A stretch of 64,000 bases of DNA from contig JBHELD010000030.1 in the NCBI GenBank assembly GCA_046263255.1, positions 1 through 64,000 on the forward strand, written 5' to 3'. This DNA comes from JALZEG01 sp046263255. Its GTDB lineage: Bacteria > Actinomycetota > CADDZG01 > WHSQ01. The notes beneath the pieces were generated by a model. The model was given only the letters and a program-made list of their open reading frames with translations, was not told where the DNA came from and ran no database searches. This document shows, piece by piece, positions 34,010 to 45,400 of the stretch. Numbering within the stretch: position 1 is the stretch's first letter; each line of letters opens with the position of its first letter. Both the position numbers and the translations under genes were made by a program.

Positions 34010-34071
34010 GTCGGGCCTCCTACCTCGGCGACTCTCGGGCTGCTCCTGACTCCCTGCTTCTGACTACGGCA

Positions 34072-34098
34072 GTTACTATAAGTCAGCCCCATAGTAAT
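34072..34098. promoter_or_regulatory. Palindromic operator and divergent promoters
   Basis: TTACTAT (34073-34079) and ATAGTAA (34091-34097) form an inverted repeat with an 11-base spacer, in an AT-rich patch within GC-rich DNA. The arms include -10-like elements on both strands (TACTAT forward, TATAGT reverse). A regulator bound here would control both the peptide and the HTH-TPR gene. Confidence 0.55.
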
Positions 34099-34139
34099 AC
34101 CACGCGCGCCTCCCGTCTGCCCCGCGTACGCTTGCCGCC

Positions 34140-35441
34140 ATGACAGCGACGAAGGACGCCGGGCTGGGTGGGCGCATCCGCGCTCTGCGGACGAAGAAGG
34201 GGCTGTCGCAGCGCGACGTCGCGGCGCCGCTCCTGACCTCGTCCTACGTCTCGCTGATCGAGGCCGGGAAGCGGATCCCGTCGGACGAGACGCTCGAGCA
34301 CATCGCGGAGCGGCTCGGCGTAGACCCGGTCGAGCTTCGTACCGGCCAGTCCCCGGGGGCCGAGGTCGAGCTCGACCTGCGGTTACAGGACGCGACGCGG
34401 ACCCTTCACGCGGGGGACCGGGACGGCGCGCGCTCTCTCGTGCGCTCCGTCCGAAGCGACGCACGCAAGGGCAAGTGGCGCCGCGTCGAAGCCAAGGCGC
34501 TGTGCGTGCTCGCGGCCGTGGAGGAGCACGAAGGACGTCCCGAGGCGGCGCTCGAGCACTACCGGGCGGCGGAGGCGCTCTGGAGCGGCGAGGCCGGGCA
34601 CCTCCGCTACGAGGCGGTGGCGGGCGTCGCGCGCTGCACGCTCGCTCTGGGCGACTCGCGGCTCGCGATCCACATCCTCAACGAGTACCTCGACTCCCTC
34701 GAGCGCAGCGGTCATCCCGATCCGGTGGCTCAGATGCGCGCGCACGCGGGGCTGGTGGCGTGCTACTTCCAGGTCGGGCTGCGCAACAAGGCCGCGCACG
34801 AGGCGGAGCTGGCCCTCCGGTTCGCGCCGCTGACGGACGATCCGGCGGAGCTCGCGTGCCTCCACATGAACGTCGCGAGCTCGCTGCTCGAGCAGGGTCG
34901 CCACGCCGACGCCGCGGATTCCGCCCGGAAGGCCGAGGAGCACTTCTCGATGCTCGACTGGAAGCTCGGGGCGGCCTGGGCGCAGATGAATAGAGGGATC
35001 GTCCTCCTGGAGAAGCGGGACCTCGACGGGGCGCGGGCCGCGTTCGAGACGGCCCTCGCGCGGCTCGAGCCGGTCCCCAGCGCCGGTGTGGACCGCGCGA
35101 ACGTGTTGAACGAGCTCGCGCAGGTCGAGCGGCTGAGCGGACGCGCCGCGCGCGCGCAGGCTCGGCTGGAGGAGGCGCGCTCCCTCATGGGCCCGGTGGG
35201 GCCGGCGATCGTGCGCGCCACCAACCATCGCGAGATGGGCCGGGTGCTCGCGAAGAAGGATCCAGCAGCCGCCGAGCGGGAGCTGCGGGCCGCGATGCAG
35301 CTGTTCCGCGACGCCGACGCTCTACGCGAGGCCGCGTCCACTGCGCGCGAGCTTGCGAAGCTGCTGCGCGACCGCAGGAAGCAGAAGGAGGCGCTCGCCG
35401 TCCTCGAGGAGGGGCTCGAAGCGGTCCTGCAGGCGGACTGA
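34140..35441 (+). CDS. HTH-TPR transcriptional regulator
   Basis: This is 433 residues. An XRE-type HTH (GGRIRALRTKKGLSQRDVA to SYVSLIEAGKRIPS, about residues 9-48) is followed by about 350 residues of TPR-like helical hairpins (for example EEHEGRPEAALEHYRAAEAL, EQGRHADAADSARKAEEH, EKRDLDGARAAFETALARL). HTH plus TPR is the architecture of RRNPP peptide receptors, and also of many actinobacterial regulators with no known ligand. The divergent secreted peptide gene makes peptide sensing a testable idea. Confidence 0.85.
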   Translation: MTATKDAGLGGRIRALRTKKGLSQRDVAAPLLTSSYVSLIEAGKRIPSDETLEHIAERLGVDPVELRTGQSPGAEVELDLRLQDATRTLHAGDRDGARSLVRSVRSDARKGKWRRVEAKALCVLAAVEEHEGRPEAALEHYRAAEALWSGEAGHLRYEAVAGVARCTLALGDSRLAIHILNEYLDSLERSGHPDPVAQMRAHAGLVACYFQVGLRNKAAHEAELALRFAPLTDDPAELACLHMNVASSLLEQGRHADAADSARKAEEHFSMLDWKLGAAWAQMNRGIVLLEKRDLDGARAAFETALARLEPVPSAGVDRANVLNELAQVERLSGRAARAQARLEEARSLMGPVGPAIVRATNHREMGRVLAKKDPAAAERELRAAMQLFRDADALREAASTARELAKLLRDRRKQKEALAVLEEGLEAVLQAD

Positions 35442-35526
35442 CGCCGCGGCCGCGCGCCGGTCCGTGCGGCTCCGCCCCCGCGCGCCGAGGCGGCAGCAAG
35501 CCAAGCCGCCGGGAGGAGGTTACGGT

Positions 35527-35550
35527 CTCTCCGTAGAACCTGACGGAGAG
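35527..35550 (+). other. Hairpin in leader of dipeptidase-like gene
   Basis: An 8-bp stem, CTCTCCGT/ACGGAGAG, with an 8-base loop lies 32 bases before the start codon. It might act in mRNA stability or translation control. No known riboswitch is recognised. Confidence 0.4.
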
Positions 35551-35581
35551 TCGTCAACCTTCTACTTGAGGAGCTGAGCGG

Positions 35582-38440
35582 ATGCGTCGCGCGCCCCTCC
35601 CGTACGCCGTCGTCGCCGGGGCGCTCGTCCTCGCGCTCGGCGCATCTCTGCCCGTCCCCGCGGCCGCCGGCACCGCCGTCGACTCGTCCGTCCGCTCGGC
35701 GACCGACGCATGGGCGGGCGAGGCGAAGACCCCCGCCGCGCCCCGGGCCGAGCATCCGGAGGATCGCTACGCCATGGCCGGAGGCTGCTACGCGATCAAG
35801 GCGAGCGGCGGCGGATACGTGGAACGGTCGGGCGACGGATTCGCCGCCACGGCTGCGTCGGCAGCCGGCGCCGAGCCGTTCCACTTCCAGGCGACCGATC
35901 TCGGGAGCTACCTGCTCTTCGGGTCGGCCGGCTATTTCGTCGCGGCCAGCGAGGGGGCTCTCGGCGAGGCCGCCTACGCGGTCACGGATTCCACCCCCGG
36001 CGCCACCGCCGGCGGGCTCGTCCTCGAGCAGACGGATGCCGCGGCGGACGCGGTCGCGCGCAGCGACGCGAACCGCGCGGCCGGCCGCGGGGCCGCCGTG
36101 GTCGCGGCGGCGCGCCCCGGCGAGCTCGCGGACTGGACGATCGCCGGCGATCCCGGCGCGTTTCGGATCACCCTTCCCGCGACCGAAGGGGCGCTGACGA
36201 CCGGCGACGCCGGGGAGCTCGTCCTCGGCGACACGCCCGCGGCGTTCGCGTTCGAGCGCCGGCCCGGATGCGCGCAGTTCCCCGAGATCGAGGTCGACGT
36301 CGAGGGCCCCGTGCTGGGCGGGCAGACTCCCTACCAGGAGGTGCGCGGGCACCTCGAGGCCCACCTCCACATGATGGCGTTCGAGTTCATCGGCGGCCGC
36401 TCCCGCTGCGGCCGGCCGTGGCATCGCTTCGGCGTCGAGCACGCGCTGGTCGACTGCCCCGACCACGAGCCCGGCGGGCACGGCGCGGTGCTCGAGGCGG
36501 CGCTCAGCGGCGGGAACCCGGTCGAGGGTCACGACACCGACGGGTGGCCGACGTTCGAGGGATGGCCCAAGCCGCACTCGCTCACGCACGAGCAGGTCTA
36601 TTACCGCTGGCTCGAGCGGGCATGGCGCGGCGGACTGCGGCTCCTCGTGAACCTGCTCGTGGACAACGGCGCGCTGTGCGAGCTCTACCCCTACAGGCGC
36701 AACAGCTGCGACGAGATGGAGAGCGTGAAGCTGCAGGCGCGCCGGATCCGCGAGCTCGAGCGGTACGTCGACGCCCAGAGCGGAGGGCCAGGCGAAGGTT
36801 GGTTCCGCATCGTCGACGACCCCTTCGAGGCGCGCGCGGTGATCAACGACGGAAGGCTTGCGGTGGTGCTGGGGATGGAGGTCTCGGTGCCGCTCGGCTG
36901 CGGGATCGTCCGCGACGTCCCCACCTGTCCCGCCGGCGAGATCGACGACCGGCTGGGGGAGGTGTACGACCTCGGCGTCCGGCAGATGGAGCTCGTGAAC
37001 AAGTTCGACAACGCGTTCACCGGCGTGACGGGCGACTCCGGGATCCAGGGGCCGATCGTCAACGTGGGGAACTTCTACGAGACGGGGTCGTTCTGGCGGA
37101 TGGGCACGTGCTCCGACGACGACGGCCACTCGCACGACCACGGGGAGGCGCACGACCACACCCAGCCGAACTTCCACGACGAGTCGGGGGCACCCGACGA
37201 GCTGTCGGGCCGCGACTCGATATTCGCCGCGGTCCTGGCGCTGTTCGGACAGACGGGCGCCGCGCCCCTGTATCCCGGAGGCCCCCACTGCAACTCGCTC
37301 GGGCTCAGCGACATGGGCGAGACCGCCATCCGCGAGATGGTCGAGCGCGGGATGATCTTCGACCCCGACCACATGAGCTCGCTCGCGCGCACCCAGGCGT
37401 TGGAGCTCGTCGAGCAGATCGGGCGGGAGCTGCGCGCGGCGGGGTCGACGGTGACGCCGGGCGTCGTGTCGAGCCACTCGTGGGCGGACGACACGGTCTA
37501 CGAGAAGATCTACGAGCTCGGCGGCGTCGTCACGCCGCACGCCGGAGGCTCGGCGAGCTTCGTCGAGAAGTGGGAGAGATACCGCGGCTGGGCCGACGAC
37601 CGGTTCCTGTTCGGGATCGGCTACGGGTCGGACGCGAACGGTTTCAGCAACCAGGGGCAGCCGCGCCGGAACAACGCCGCCACCCCGGTCGAGTATCCCT
37701 TCGAGGGCTTCGGCGGCACGACGGTCCACAAGCAGGTGAGCGGGACGCGCGCCCCCTACGACGTCAACAGGGACGGCGTCGCGCACTACGGGCTCTATCC
37801 GGACTGGATCGAGGACCTGAGGGTGCAGGCCGGTCGGGCGATCGTGGACGACATGCTCCTCGGCCCCGAGGCGTACCTGCAGATGTGGGAGCGTGCCGTC
37901 GGCGTGCGCGGGAGCGCGTGCCGCAGCGACGTCTCAGACCTCACGCCCGCGGACTTCGCCCGGCTGCGCGCCGGCATGACCGCGGAGGAGGTCCTGCGCA
38001 CGCTCGGCCAGCCGCGGTCACGGCTCGGGACGACGTTCGAGTACTGCATGGCGGGCGATGCGACCGGCAGCGTGCGCTTCTCCCCCGGGGGGGAGGTCGT
38101 GGGGTGGGACGACGGCACGATCGTGGCGCCCCGGGAGACGACGTTGACGCTGGACGACGCCGTCGCGTCCCGAAGTGAGGCCGCAATCGCGCGAGCGGTG
38201 TTGACCACGGACGCCGGACCGCTCCCGGGGAAGACGATCTCCTTCTACGTCTCCGACAAGGTGAACGGCAGGAAGACGCTGACGTTGTTCGCGACCGCGA
38301 CGACGGACGCCGGCGGCGCGGCGACGGCCGAGGTTCCGCCGCGGTACGTCTCCCCGTTCCCCCGCGGCCTGCAGGCGGTGTTCGAGGGAGACGAGGAGCT
38401 CCTGGGCGCGACGGCGGCGGCCTCGGTCTACCGGGTGTAG
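35582..38440 (+). CDS. Large secreted renal-dipeptidase-like metallohydrolase
   Basis: This is 952 residues with ribosome site GAGGAG. A signal peptide is followed by an N-terminal beta-rich region (about residues 60-230) and then a TIM-barrel hydrolase: AHLHMMAFEFIGG (metal HxH), FDPDHMSSLA, VVSSHSWAD and GIGYGSDANG. These resemble M19 membrane-dipeptidase sites (the DxxHxS and GSDFDG-like motifs). A histidine-rich insert (GHSHDHGEAHDH, near residue 520) could bind extra metal. The end has an Ig-like domain (ISFYVSDKVNGRKTLTLFAT). Substrate unknown. Confidence 0.65.
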   Translation: MRRAPLPYAVVAGALVLALGASLPVPAAAGTAVDSSVRSATDAWAGEAKTPAAPRAEHPEDRYAMAGGCYAIKASGGGYVERSGDGFAATAASAAGAEPFHFQATDLGSYLLFGSAGYFVAASEGALGEAAYAVTDSTPGATAGGLVLEQTDAAADAVARSDANRAAGRGAAVVAAARPGELADWTIAGDPGAFRITLPATEGALTTGDAGELVLGDTPAAFAFERRPGCAQFPEIEVDVEGPVLGGQTPYQEVRGHLEAHLHMMAFEFIGGRSRCGRPWHRFGVEHALVDCPDHEPGGHGAVLEAALSGGNPVEGHDTDGWPTFEGWPKPHSLTHEQVYYRWLERAWRGGLRLLVNLLVDNGALCELYPYRRNSCDEMESVKLQARRIRELERYVDAQSGGPGEGWFRIVDDPFEARAVINDGRLAVVLGMEVSVPLGCGIVRDVPTCPAGEIDDRLGEVYDLGVRQMELVNKFDNAFTGVTGDSGIQGPIVNVGNFYETGSFWRMGTCSDDDGHSHDHGEAHDHTQPNFHDESGAPDELSGRDSIFAAVLALFGQTGAAPLYPGGPHCNSLGLSDMGETAIREMVERGMIFDPDHMSSLARTQALELVEQIGRELRAAGSTVTPGVVSSHSWADDTVYEKIYELGGVVTPHAGGSASFVEKWERYRGWADDRFLFGIGYGSDANGFSNQGQPRRNNAATPVEYPFEGFGGTTVHKQVSGTRAPYDVNRDGVAHYGLYPDWIEDLRVQAGRAIVDDMLLGPEAYLQMWERAVGVRGSACRSDVSDLTPADFARLRAGMTAEEVLRTLGQPRSRLGTTFEYCMAGDATGSVRFSPGGEVVGWDDGTIVAPRETTLTLDDAVASRSEAAIARAVLTTDAGPLPGKTISFYVSDKVNGRKTLTLFATATTDAGGAATAEVPPRYVSPFPRGLQAVFEGDEELLGATAAASVYRV

Positions 38441-38453
38441 CGCCGGGCGGGTT

Positions 38454-39161
38454 CTAGCGGTGCTCCGGGTTGGGCTGGTCCCACCGGCATCCCGCGTCCC
38501 ATTCAGAGCGCTGGTTGCCGTGCGCGGGGAACCCGCGGCGGTCCACGAGCATGCGTGCGGTGTGCATCAGGTTCCAGGTCATAAACGTGGTGTTCCGGTT
38601 CGTGAAGTCGTTGTCGAGCCCGGCTCCGTCGTCCCCGTACGACGGTCCCGGGCCCGCTTCGCCGATCCAGCCCGCATCGGCCTGCGGAGGGATGACGTAG
38701 CCGAGGTGCTGCAGCGCGTAGAGGACGCTCATCGAGCAGTGCTTGATCCCGTCCTCGTTGCCGGTGACGAGGCACCCGCCGACGCGGCCGTAGTACGCGT
38801 ACTGTCCGTGCTCGTTCAGCAGGCTCGAGTTCCCGTAGAGGCGCTCGATCACGTGCGTGCAGACCGACGACTTCTCCCCGAGCCAGATCGGCGTCCCGAG
38901 CACCAGGATGTTCGCCGCGAGCACCTTCTCGAACACCTCCGGCCAGACGTCGGTCTCCCACCCGTGCTCGGTCATGTCCGGCCACACGCCGGTCGCTAGG
39001 TCGAGGTCGACCGCCCGCAGCACCTCCACCTCGACGCCGTGGTTGCGCATGATCGCGATCGACTTGTCCATGAGCAGTTGCGTGTGCGACGGCTCGGGAG
39101 ACCGCTTGAGCGTGCAGTTGACGTAGAGCGCGCGGAGATCGCCGAAGTGCAGAGGGTCCAT
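38454..39161 (-). CDS. Flavodoxin-like NAD(P)H-dependent FMN reductase family protein
   Basis: This is 235 residues from ATG 39161 (GGAGGAGG upstream). It has a flavodoxin-type fold with ALYVNCTLKRSPEPSHT (phosphate loop) and ILVLGTPIWLGEKSS, then GCLVTGNEDG. These match the NADPH-dependent FMN reductase/iron-sulfur flavoprotein family. It is cytoplasmic and convergent with the dipeptidase-like gene (13-base gap). The precise substrate is unknown. Confidence 0.82.
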   Translation of the reverse strand: MDPLHFGDLRALYVNCTLKRSPEPSHTQLLMDKSIAIMRNHGVEVEVLRAVDLDLATGVWPDMTEHGWETDVWPEVFEKVLAANILVLGTPIWLGEKSSVCTHVIERLYGNSSLLNEHGQYAYYGRVGGCLVTGNEDGIKHCSMSVLYALQHLGYVIPPQADAGWIGEAGPGPSYGDDGAGLDNDFTNRNTTFMTWNLMHTARMLVDRRGFPAHGNQRSEWDAGCRWDQPNPEHR

Positions 39162-39268
39162 CGCCTCCTCCTCTCGTTGGCGGAACCGTATTACGGAGGC
39201 CGCGGGCCGGCGAGGGGCTCGCCCGGGGCTGGGGCCCGACACACCTACGCGGCGGAGGCCGTCGAGTA

Positions 39269-39309
39269 GATGGGGGTGATGGTGCGCTCCCGCGCCATCG
39301 GGCCCCATC
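39269..39309. repeat. Dispersed intergenic palindrome, copy 2
   Basis: Arms GATGGGGGTGATGGTGCGC and GCGCCATCGGGCCCCATC. It lies in the 318-base gap between the divergent flavoprotein gene and the giant surface protein gene. Nothing else was recognised in that gap. Confidence 0.72.
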
Positions 39310-39479
39310 AACAATGCCGGGGCTCCGCGGGCAGGAGGTACGCGAAGAGCGGGCCCTCGCACCCTCCTCTGCGTCGATTACGTAGAAAAGCCTGGTCCCG
39401 CACCGGCCGATCACCCCCTTGTCGGGAGCCGCGGGCTAGTCATCGGACGCGGCTCGGATCGGGACTGGGAGGTCTTTCG

Positions 39480-42400
39480 ATGGGGCGCCGTTTCCGTACG
39501 TCGTTGCTCGCCGCCGCGGTCGCGGCCGCGGCGCTGGTCGCCGTGCCTTCCGTGGCACAGGCCGCCGCGTCGCTGACGATCACGCCGACGACGTGGAACG
39601 TCATCGGGCTCGACTCGAACAAGCCGTCGGTGTCGAGCGGGCGGCCGAACGAGTTCCCCGTAGGCGCGAAGGTCTGCAACGGCGGCGATGCCGCGGCCTC
39701 GGGCGTCCAGGCGTCGTGGGCGTGGACCACGGCGAACTCGAACCTCTCGCTCGCGACGCCGTCTGCGACGACGCGGGCGATCGGCACGCTAGCGCCGGGC
39801 GCCTGCGCACACGTCACCTACAACGTCTTGATCAACCGCAACCAGCAGTCGTTCAACGCGCGCACGCGCGGCTACCAGATCACCGCGACCGCCGCGGGCG
39901 GGCTGACGGCCGCGACCCCGGCGAGCCGCGAGCTGTACGTCGAGAAGCTCGTCTCGCAGTCGCGGAACTCCGTCCTCGGCATAACGAGCGCGGCGTGCAG
40001 CGGCGGGAGCTGCACCGTCTACCGCGGCCAGACGTACACGTTCACGTTGAACTCGAAGACGGCTACGGGCGGCTACGAGCAGCTCGAGACGTTCGTCAAC
40101 TTCCCCGACTCGATCTTCGAGATCGTCGACGTCAAGACGTCTTACGCGGCCCCCGCGGGAGCGACCAACGACCAGGTCTACGCGGACGCCTGCGGGTGGG
40201 ACGCCGTGACGACGAGCCCCACGTACAGGAGCTGCGTCGGCCCCACGCGCTACTCCGGCGGAAAGGCCGGAGGCAACCCGATCAAGACGGTCTACACGGT
40301 GAAGGTCGTGGGGACCGGCAGCGGCACCCTCTCCGGTCTCGTCTACGACTTCTCGGGCAGCAGCTTCCACTACAACGCGGACTTCGGCAGCGGCGTAAAC
40401 GCGCTGCCGTTCACGGCGTCCGACGCGGCCGACCTCTCGGTGACGAAGTCGCACGGCGGCGCATTCGTCCGCGGGGGCACCGGGACCTACAGGATCACCG
40501 TCGACAACGCGGGGCCCGCGACGTCGGGCTCGATCATCGTGACCGACACCCTTCCCGCGGGCCTCACCTACCGGTCCTCCTCCGGGAGCGGCTGGTCCTG
40601 CTCGTGCAGCGCGTTCTCGCAGACGCTCCAGCTCACGCGCAGCGGCCTCGCGCCGGGTGCGTCGTCGTCGTTCGACCTCACGGTCGACGTCGCCGCGGGC
40701 GCGGCCGCTTCGGTCACGAACACCGCGTCGGTCCTGCAGTCGACGTCGTCGACGCTGAACGACCCGGCGTCCGGGAACAACTCGACCGCCGACCCCACGA
40801 CGGTCGCCGATCCGGGGGAGGCCGACCTCGTCGTCACGAAGAGCCGCGACCAGGTGTTCACCCCCGGCGGCAACGAGACGTACACGATCCACCTCCGCAA
40901 CGACGGCCCCGGGACCGTCCTCGGACCGGTCACCGTCACCGACGAGCTGCCGGCGGGCCTCACGTACGTCTCGGCGACCGGGACCGGATGGACCTGCGGC
41001 GCCGCCGGCCAGACCGTGACCTGCACCCTCCCCGAAGACCTGAGGGCGCTCGAGCAGGCCCCCGACATCACGCTCGTGGTCGCGGTAGCGGAGAACGCGC
41101 CGCCGCGGGGCACGAACAGGACCTCGGCCACGGGGTCGGTCGACAACGACCCCAACGACCCGAACAACGTGAACCTCGACGACACCGTGCTGGTCGGCGA
41201 GGCCGACCTCTGGATCGAGAAGTCCCACACCGGCAGCTTCGGCCGCGGGGGGAGCGGGAGCTACTCGATCGTCGTCGGCAACAGGGGGCCCCACGCGGCG
41301 GCGACCCCACGCGTGGTCGACTCGCTTCCGTCCGGTCTCACGTTCGCGTCTGCGTCGGGAACGGGATGGACGTGCTCCTCCGCCGGCCAGGCCGTCACCT
41401 GTGACAGGGCGAGCGGCCTCGCCTCCGGATCGACGGCGCCGCGCCTCACGATCGTCACCGCGGTCGCGGCAAACGCGGCCTCGTCCGTCACGAACCACGC
41501 GACGGTCTGCTCGGTCGCCGAGGCCGGCTCGGTGACCGGGTGCCCGAACCTGAGCCAGGGGACACACGAGGTGGCGCCCTCGGACAACTCCGCCGAGGAC
41601 CTCACGGCCACGGTCGCGCCGACGGACCTCTCCCTCGCCAACACCGCGTCGGTCGCGTCGGTCGACCCCGGCACGGCCTTCACCTACACGCTGGCGGTCA
41701 CGAACAACGGGCCGAACGCGGCCGCGAACGTCACGGTCGTCGACACGCTGCCGGTCTACATCGACCCCGCGTCGATCTCGACCAACCCCGGGTCGAGCAA
41801 CAATGCGACGCCCCCCTACTGCGACGTGACCGAGCGCGAGGTGACGTGCTTCCTCGGCACCGTCTCGGCGACGGCGGGGTCGAACACGGCGACGGCGACG
41901 ATCACCGCGAAGGCCCTCTCGACCGCGGCCGGTCGAACGATCGTCAACACCGCGACCGTCTTCAGCGACCTCGGCGACACGAACGCGAGCAACGACAGCG
42001 CGAGCTCGTCGGTGGCAGTGAACGGGGCGCTCGTGAACTCCGCCCCCGTCGCGGCGGACAAGACCGCGACCGTCCGCCGGTCGAGCACCGCCGGGACCGA
42101 CGTCGTCCTCTCCGCCACCGATGCCGACGGCGATCCCCTGACCTTCGGGCTCGCCGGCGCGAACGGCGGCGCCGCGCACGGGACCGTGACCGTGTCGGGG
42201 AACGTCGCGACGTACGTTCCGTCGGGCTCGTTCGTCGGCACCGACACCTTCCAGTACCGCGCGAACGACGGAGCGGCCGACTCGGCCCCCGCGACCGTTT
42301 CGGTGACGGTCACGAACGCGGCCCCGACCGCGGCCGCGCGGACCGCGAGCGTGCCGCATCGCGGCACCGGTGCGGCGATCGCCCTGACCGGCTCCGACGC

Positions 42401-45400
42401 CGACGGCGACGCGCTCACGTTCGACCTGGTCGGACTCGACGGCGGCGCCGCACGCGGCAGCGTCACGATCTCCGGAGACACCGCGACGTACGTGCCGTCG
42501 GGCGACTTCGTCGGGACCGACACGTTCGAGTACCGCGCGAACGACGGTGCGGAGACCTCGGCTCCGGCCACCGTCACGGTGACCCTGACGAACGCCGCGC
42601 CCACGCTGGCCGCGGCCGCGCTCACACCGGAGACGATCGGCGCGGCAGGCACGTTGACCGCCGCCGCGGTCTCGCCGGCCGACGCCGACGGCGACGACCT
42701 CACGTACACCTACGTGTGGAGGCGCACGCGCGGCGGCGTCACGGAGACGCTCGAGACGTCCACGCTCGCGACGGCGACCGACACGTACGAGCTCTCCGGC
42801 GGCGCCGCCGGCGACGAGATCACGGTCTCGATCACCGCGCACGACGGACATGCCGGCTCGCTCGCGCGCTCGGACTCCGCAGTCGTCGGCAACTCGCCTC
42901 CGACCGCCGCCTCGGCGACGGCGACGACGACGGAGGACACACCGGAGCCGATCACGCTCACGGGTGACGACGCGGACGGGGACCCGCTGGCGTACGTCGT
43001 GACGTCGCTTCCGGCGCATGGGTCTCTCTACGAGGGCGCGCCGGCGGGGGCTCCGATCGCGACGCTGCCGTTCGACCTCGCCGGAGACGACGTCACCTAC
43101 GTGCCCGCTCCCGGCTACAACGGATCCGACGGATTCACGTTCCAGACGAACGACGGCAGCGTCTCCTCATCGCAGGCGCTCGTGACGATCTCGGTCCTGC
43201 CGGTCAACGACGCCCCGGTCGCCTCGGCCGGGACGCTCACGGTCGCAGGAGACGAGACGTCCGGCGGGCTCGACCTGGCAGGGCTCGCGGCCGACGCCGA
43301 GACGCCGGACGCGAACCTGACCTACGAGATCGTCGACGATCCAGCGGGCGGCACCGCGACCCTGAACGGCTCGACGGTGACGTACACGCGCACGGCCGCC
43401 GGTCGTAGCGCGGACTCCTTCTCGTTCAAGGTGACCGACCGCGGCGACCCCGACGACTGCGGGCTGCCGCTCACGACGAGCTGCTCGGGGGCCCTCGACA
43501 GCAACGTGGCGACGATCTCGGTCGCCTTCGACAACGCGGCTCCCGAGGCGACCCGTGACGCGCTCGTCACGGCGGAGGACACGCGCGTCACGATCACTCT
43601 CAGCGGCACCGACGCCGACGGCGACGACCTCTCGTTCGACGTCACGTCGCTGCCGGAGCACGGGTCGCTGTACACGGGAAGCGATGCCTCGGGGACGCCA
43701 CTGGCGAACGTTCCGGCGACGCTGCCGGGCACGCGCGTGACCTACGTGCCCGACGCCGGCTACAACGGCCCCGACGGCTTCGAGTTCACGGCGTCCGACG
43801 GAACCGCCGCTTCGGCCACGGCTCCGGTTGCGATCACGGTCACGCCCGTGAACGACGCGCCGACGGCGGGGCCGGGCGAGATCCACGTGGCCGGCGGGGC
43901 CACCTCGGGACGGCTCGACCTCGCGACGCTCGCCGCCGACGACGAGACCGCCGACGCAGACCTCACCTACGAGATCGTCGACGGCCCCGCGAGCGGCACC
44001 GCGACGCTCGCCGGCTCCACGGTGACCTACACGCGTACCGCACCGGGGCGTGACGACGACTCGTTCACGTTCAAGGTCGCCGACGGCGGCGACCCCGACG
44101 GCTGCGGGACTCCGGTCCCCGGCGAGTGTGCGGCCTCCCGCGACGGCGCCCCGGCGACCGTCTCGGTGACGTTCGGCAACGCGGCGCCGTCGGCGGCTGC
44201 CGGCGCCACGACCACACCCGAGGACACTGCGGTTGCGATCACGCTCGGCGGGACCGACCCCGACGGCGACGTGCTGTCGTACGAGATCGCGTCGCTTCCC
44301 TCGCACGGCGCGCTCCGCGCCGGAGCGACGGAGATCGACGCCGTGCCGTTCGAGCTGCCGGGCTCGCAGGTGACGTACGTGCCGGACGCGAACTTCCACG
44401 GCGACGACACGTTCGGGTTCGCCGCGTCCGACGGACGCGCGGGCTCGGCTGTGGCCGCCGTCGCGGTGGCGGTGACCCCCGTGAACGACCGTCCCGGGGC
44501 AGCCGGCGGAGCGATGACGGTTGAGGGTCCGTCCACCGGCGCGCAGCTGGACCTCGCGAACCTCGTGGACGACGTCGAGACCGACGTCTCGGACCTGACG
44601 TACGAGCTCGTCGCCGGCCCCTCCAACGGAACCGCGACGCTGCAGGGATCGACGCTCACGTTCACGAGAGACGGCGCCGGCCGCGACGCCGACGAGATCA
44701 CGTTCAAGGTGACCGACCGCGGCGATCCGGACGACTGCGGGGAGCCCGTGGCGGACGTGTGCGCCGCTCCGAAGGAGAGCGCGGTCGCGAGGGTGACGGT
44801 GGCGTTCGACTACGTCCGGCCGACCGCGTCCCCTCAAGACGTGACGACGCCGGAGGACCAGCGGGTGGCCCTCACGCTCGAGGGCGAGGCCCCCAGCGAC
44901 GGGGACCGGTCTTTCAAGGTGACGTCCCTGCCGGGCCACGGGTCGTTGTTCGACGGGAGCACGCGCGTGGGCACGGTCCCGTTCGAGCTCACCGGGGCCG
45001 AGGTCGTCTACGAGCCGGCGGAGGACTACGAGGGCAACGACGGCTTCACGTTCGTGACGTCGGGGCTCCAGGACTCGGCGCCGGCGCGCGTCGGGATCAC
45101 GGTGACGGCGGTGAACGACCGGCCGGAAGCCGTCGACGTAACGGCGTCGGCGCGCCCGGGGACGCAGGCACCGGTCGCGCTGAAGGCGACCGACGTGGAC
45201 GGGGACGACCTCGAGCTCTCGATCGCCGGCGGCCCCGCGGGGGGCACGCTCGGCGCGCTCGGCGCGCCCGCGTGCCGGATCGCGTCCGGCACGAGTACCT
45301 GCGAGGTCCTCGTCGGCTACACGCCCTCGACCGGGTTCACCGGCGCCGACACGTTCACGTTCGTCGCCTTCGACGGCGCCGCCTCCTCGGCGGCGGCGAC

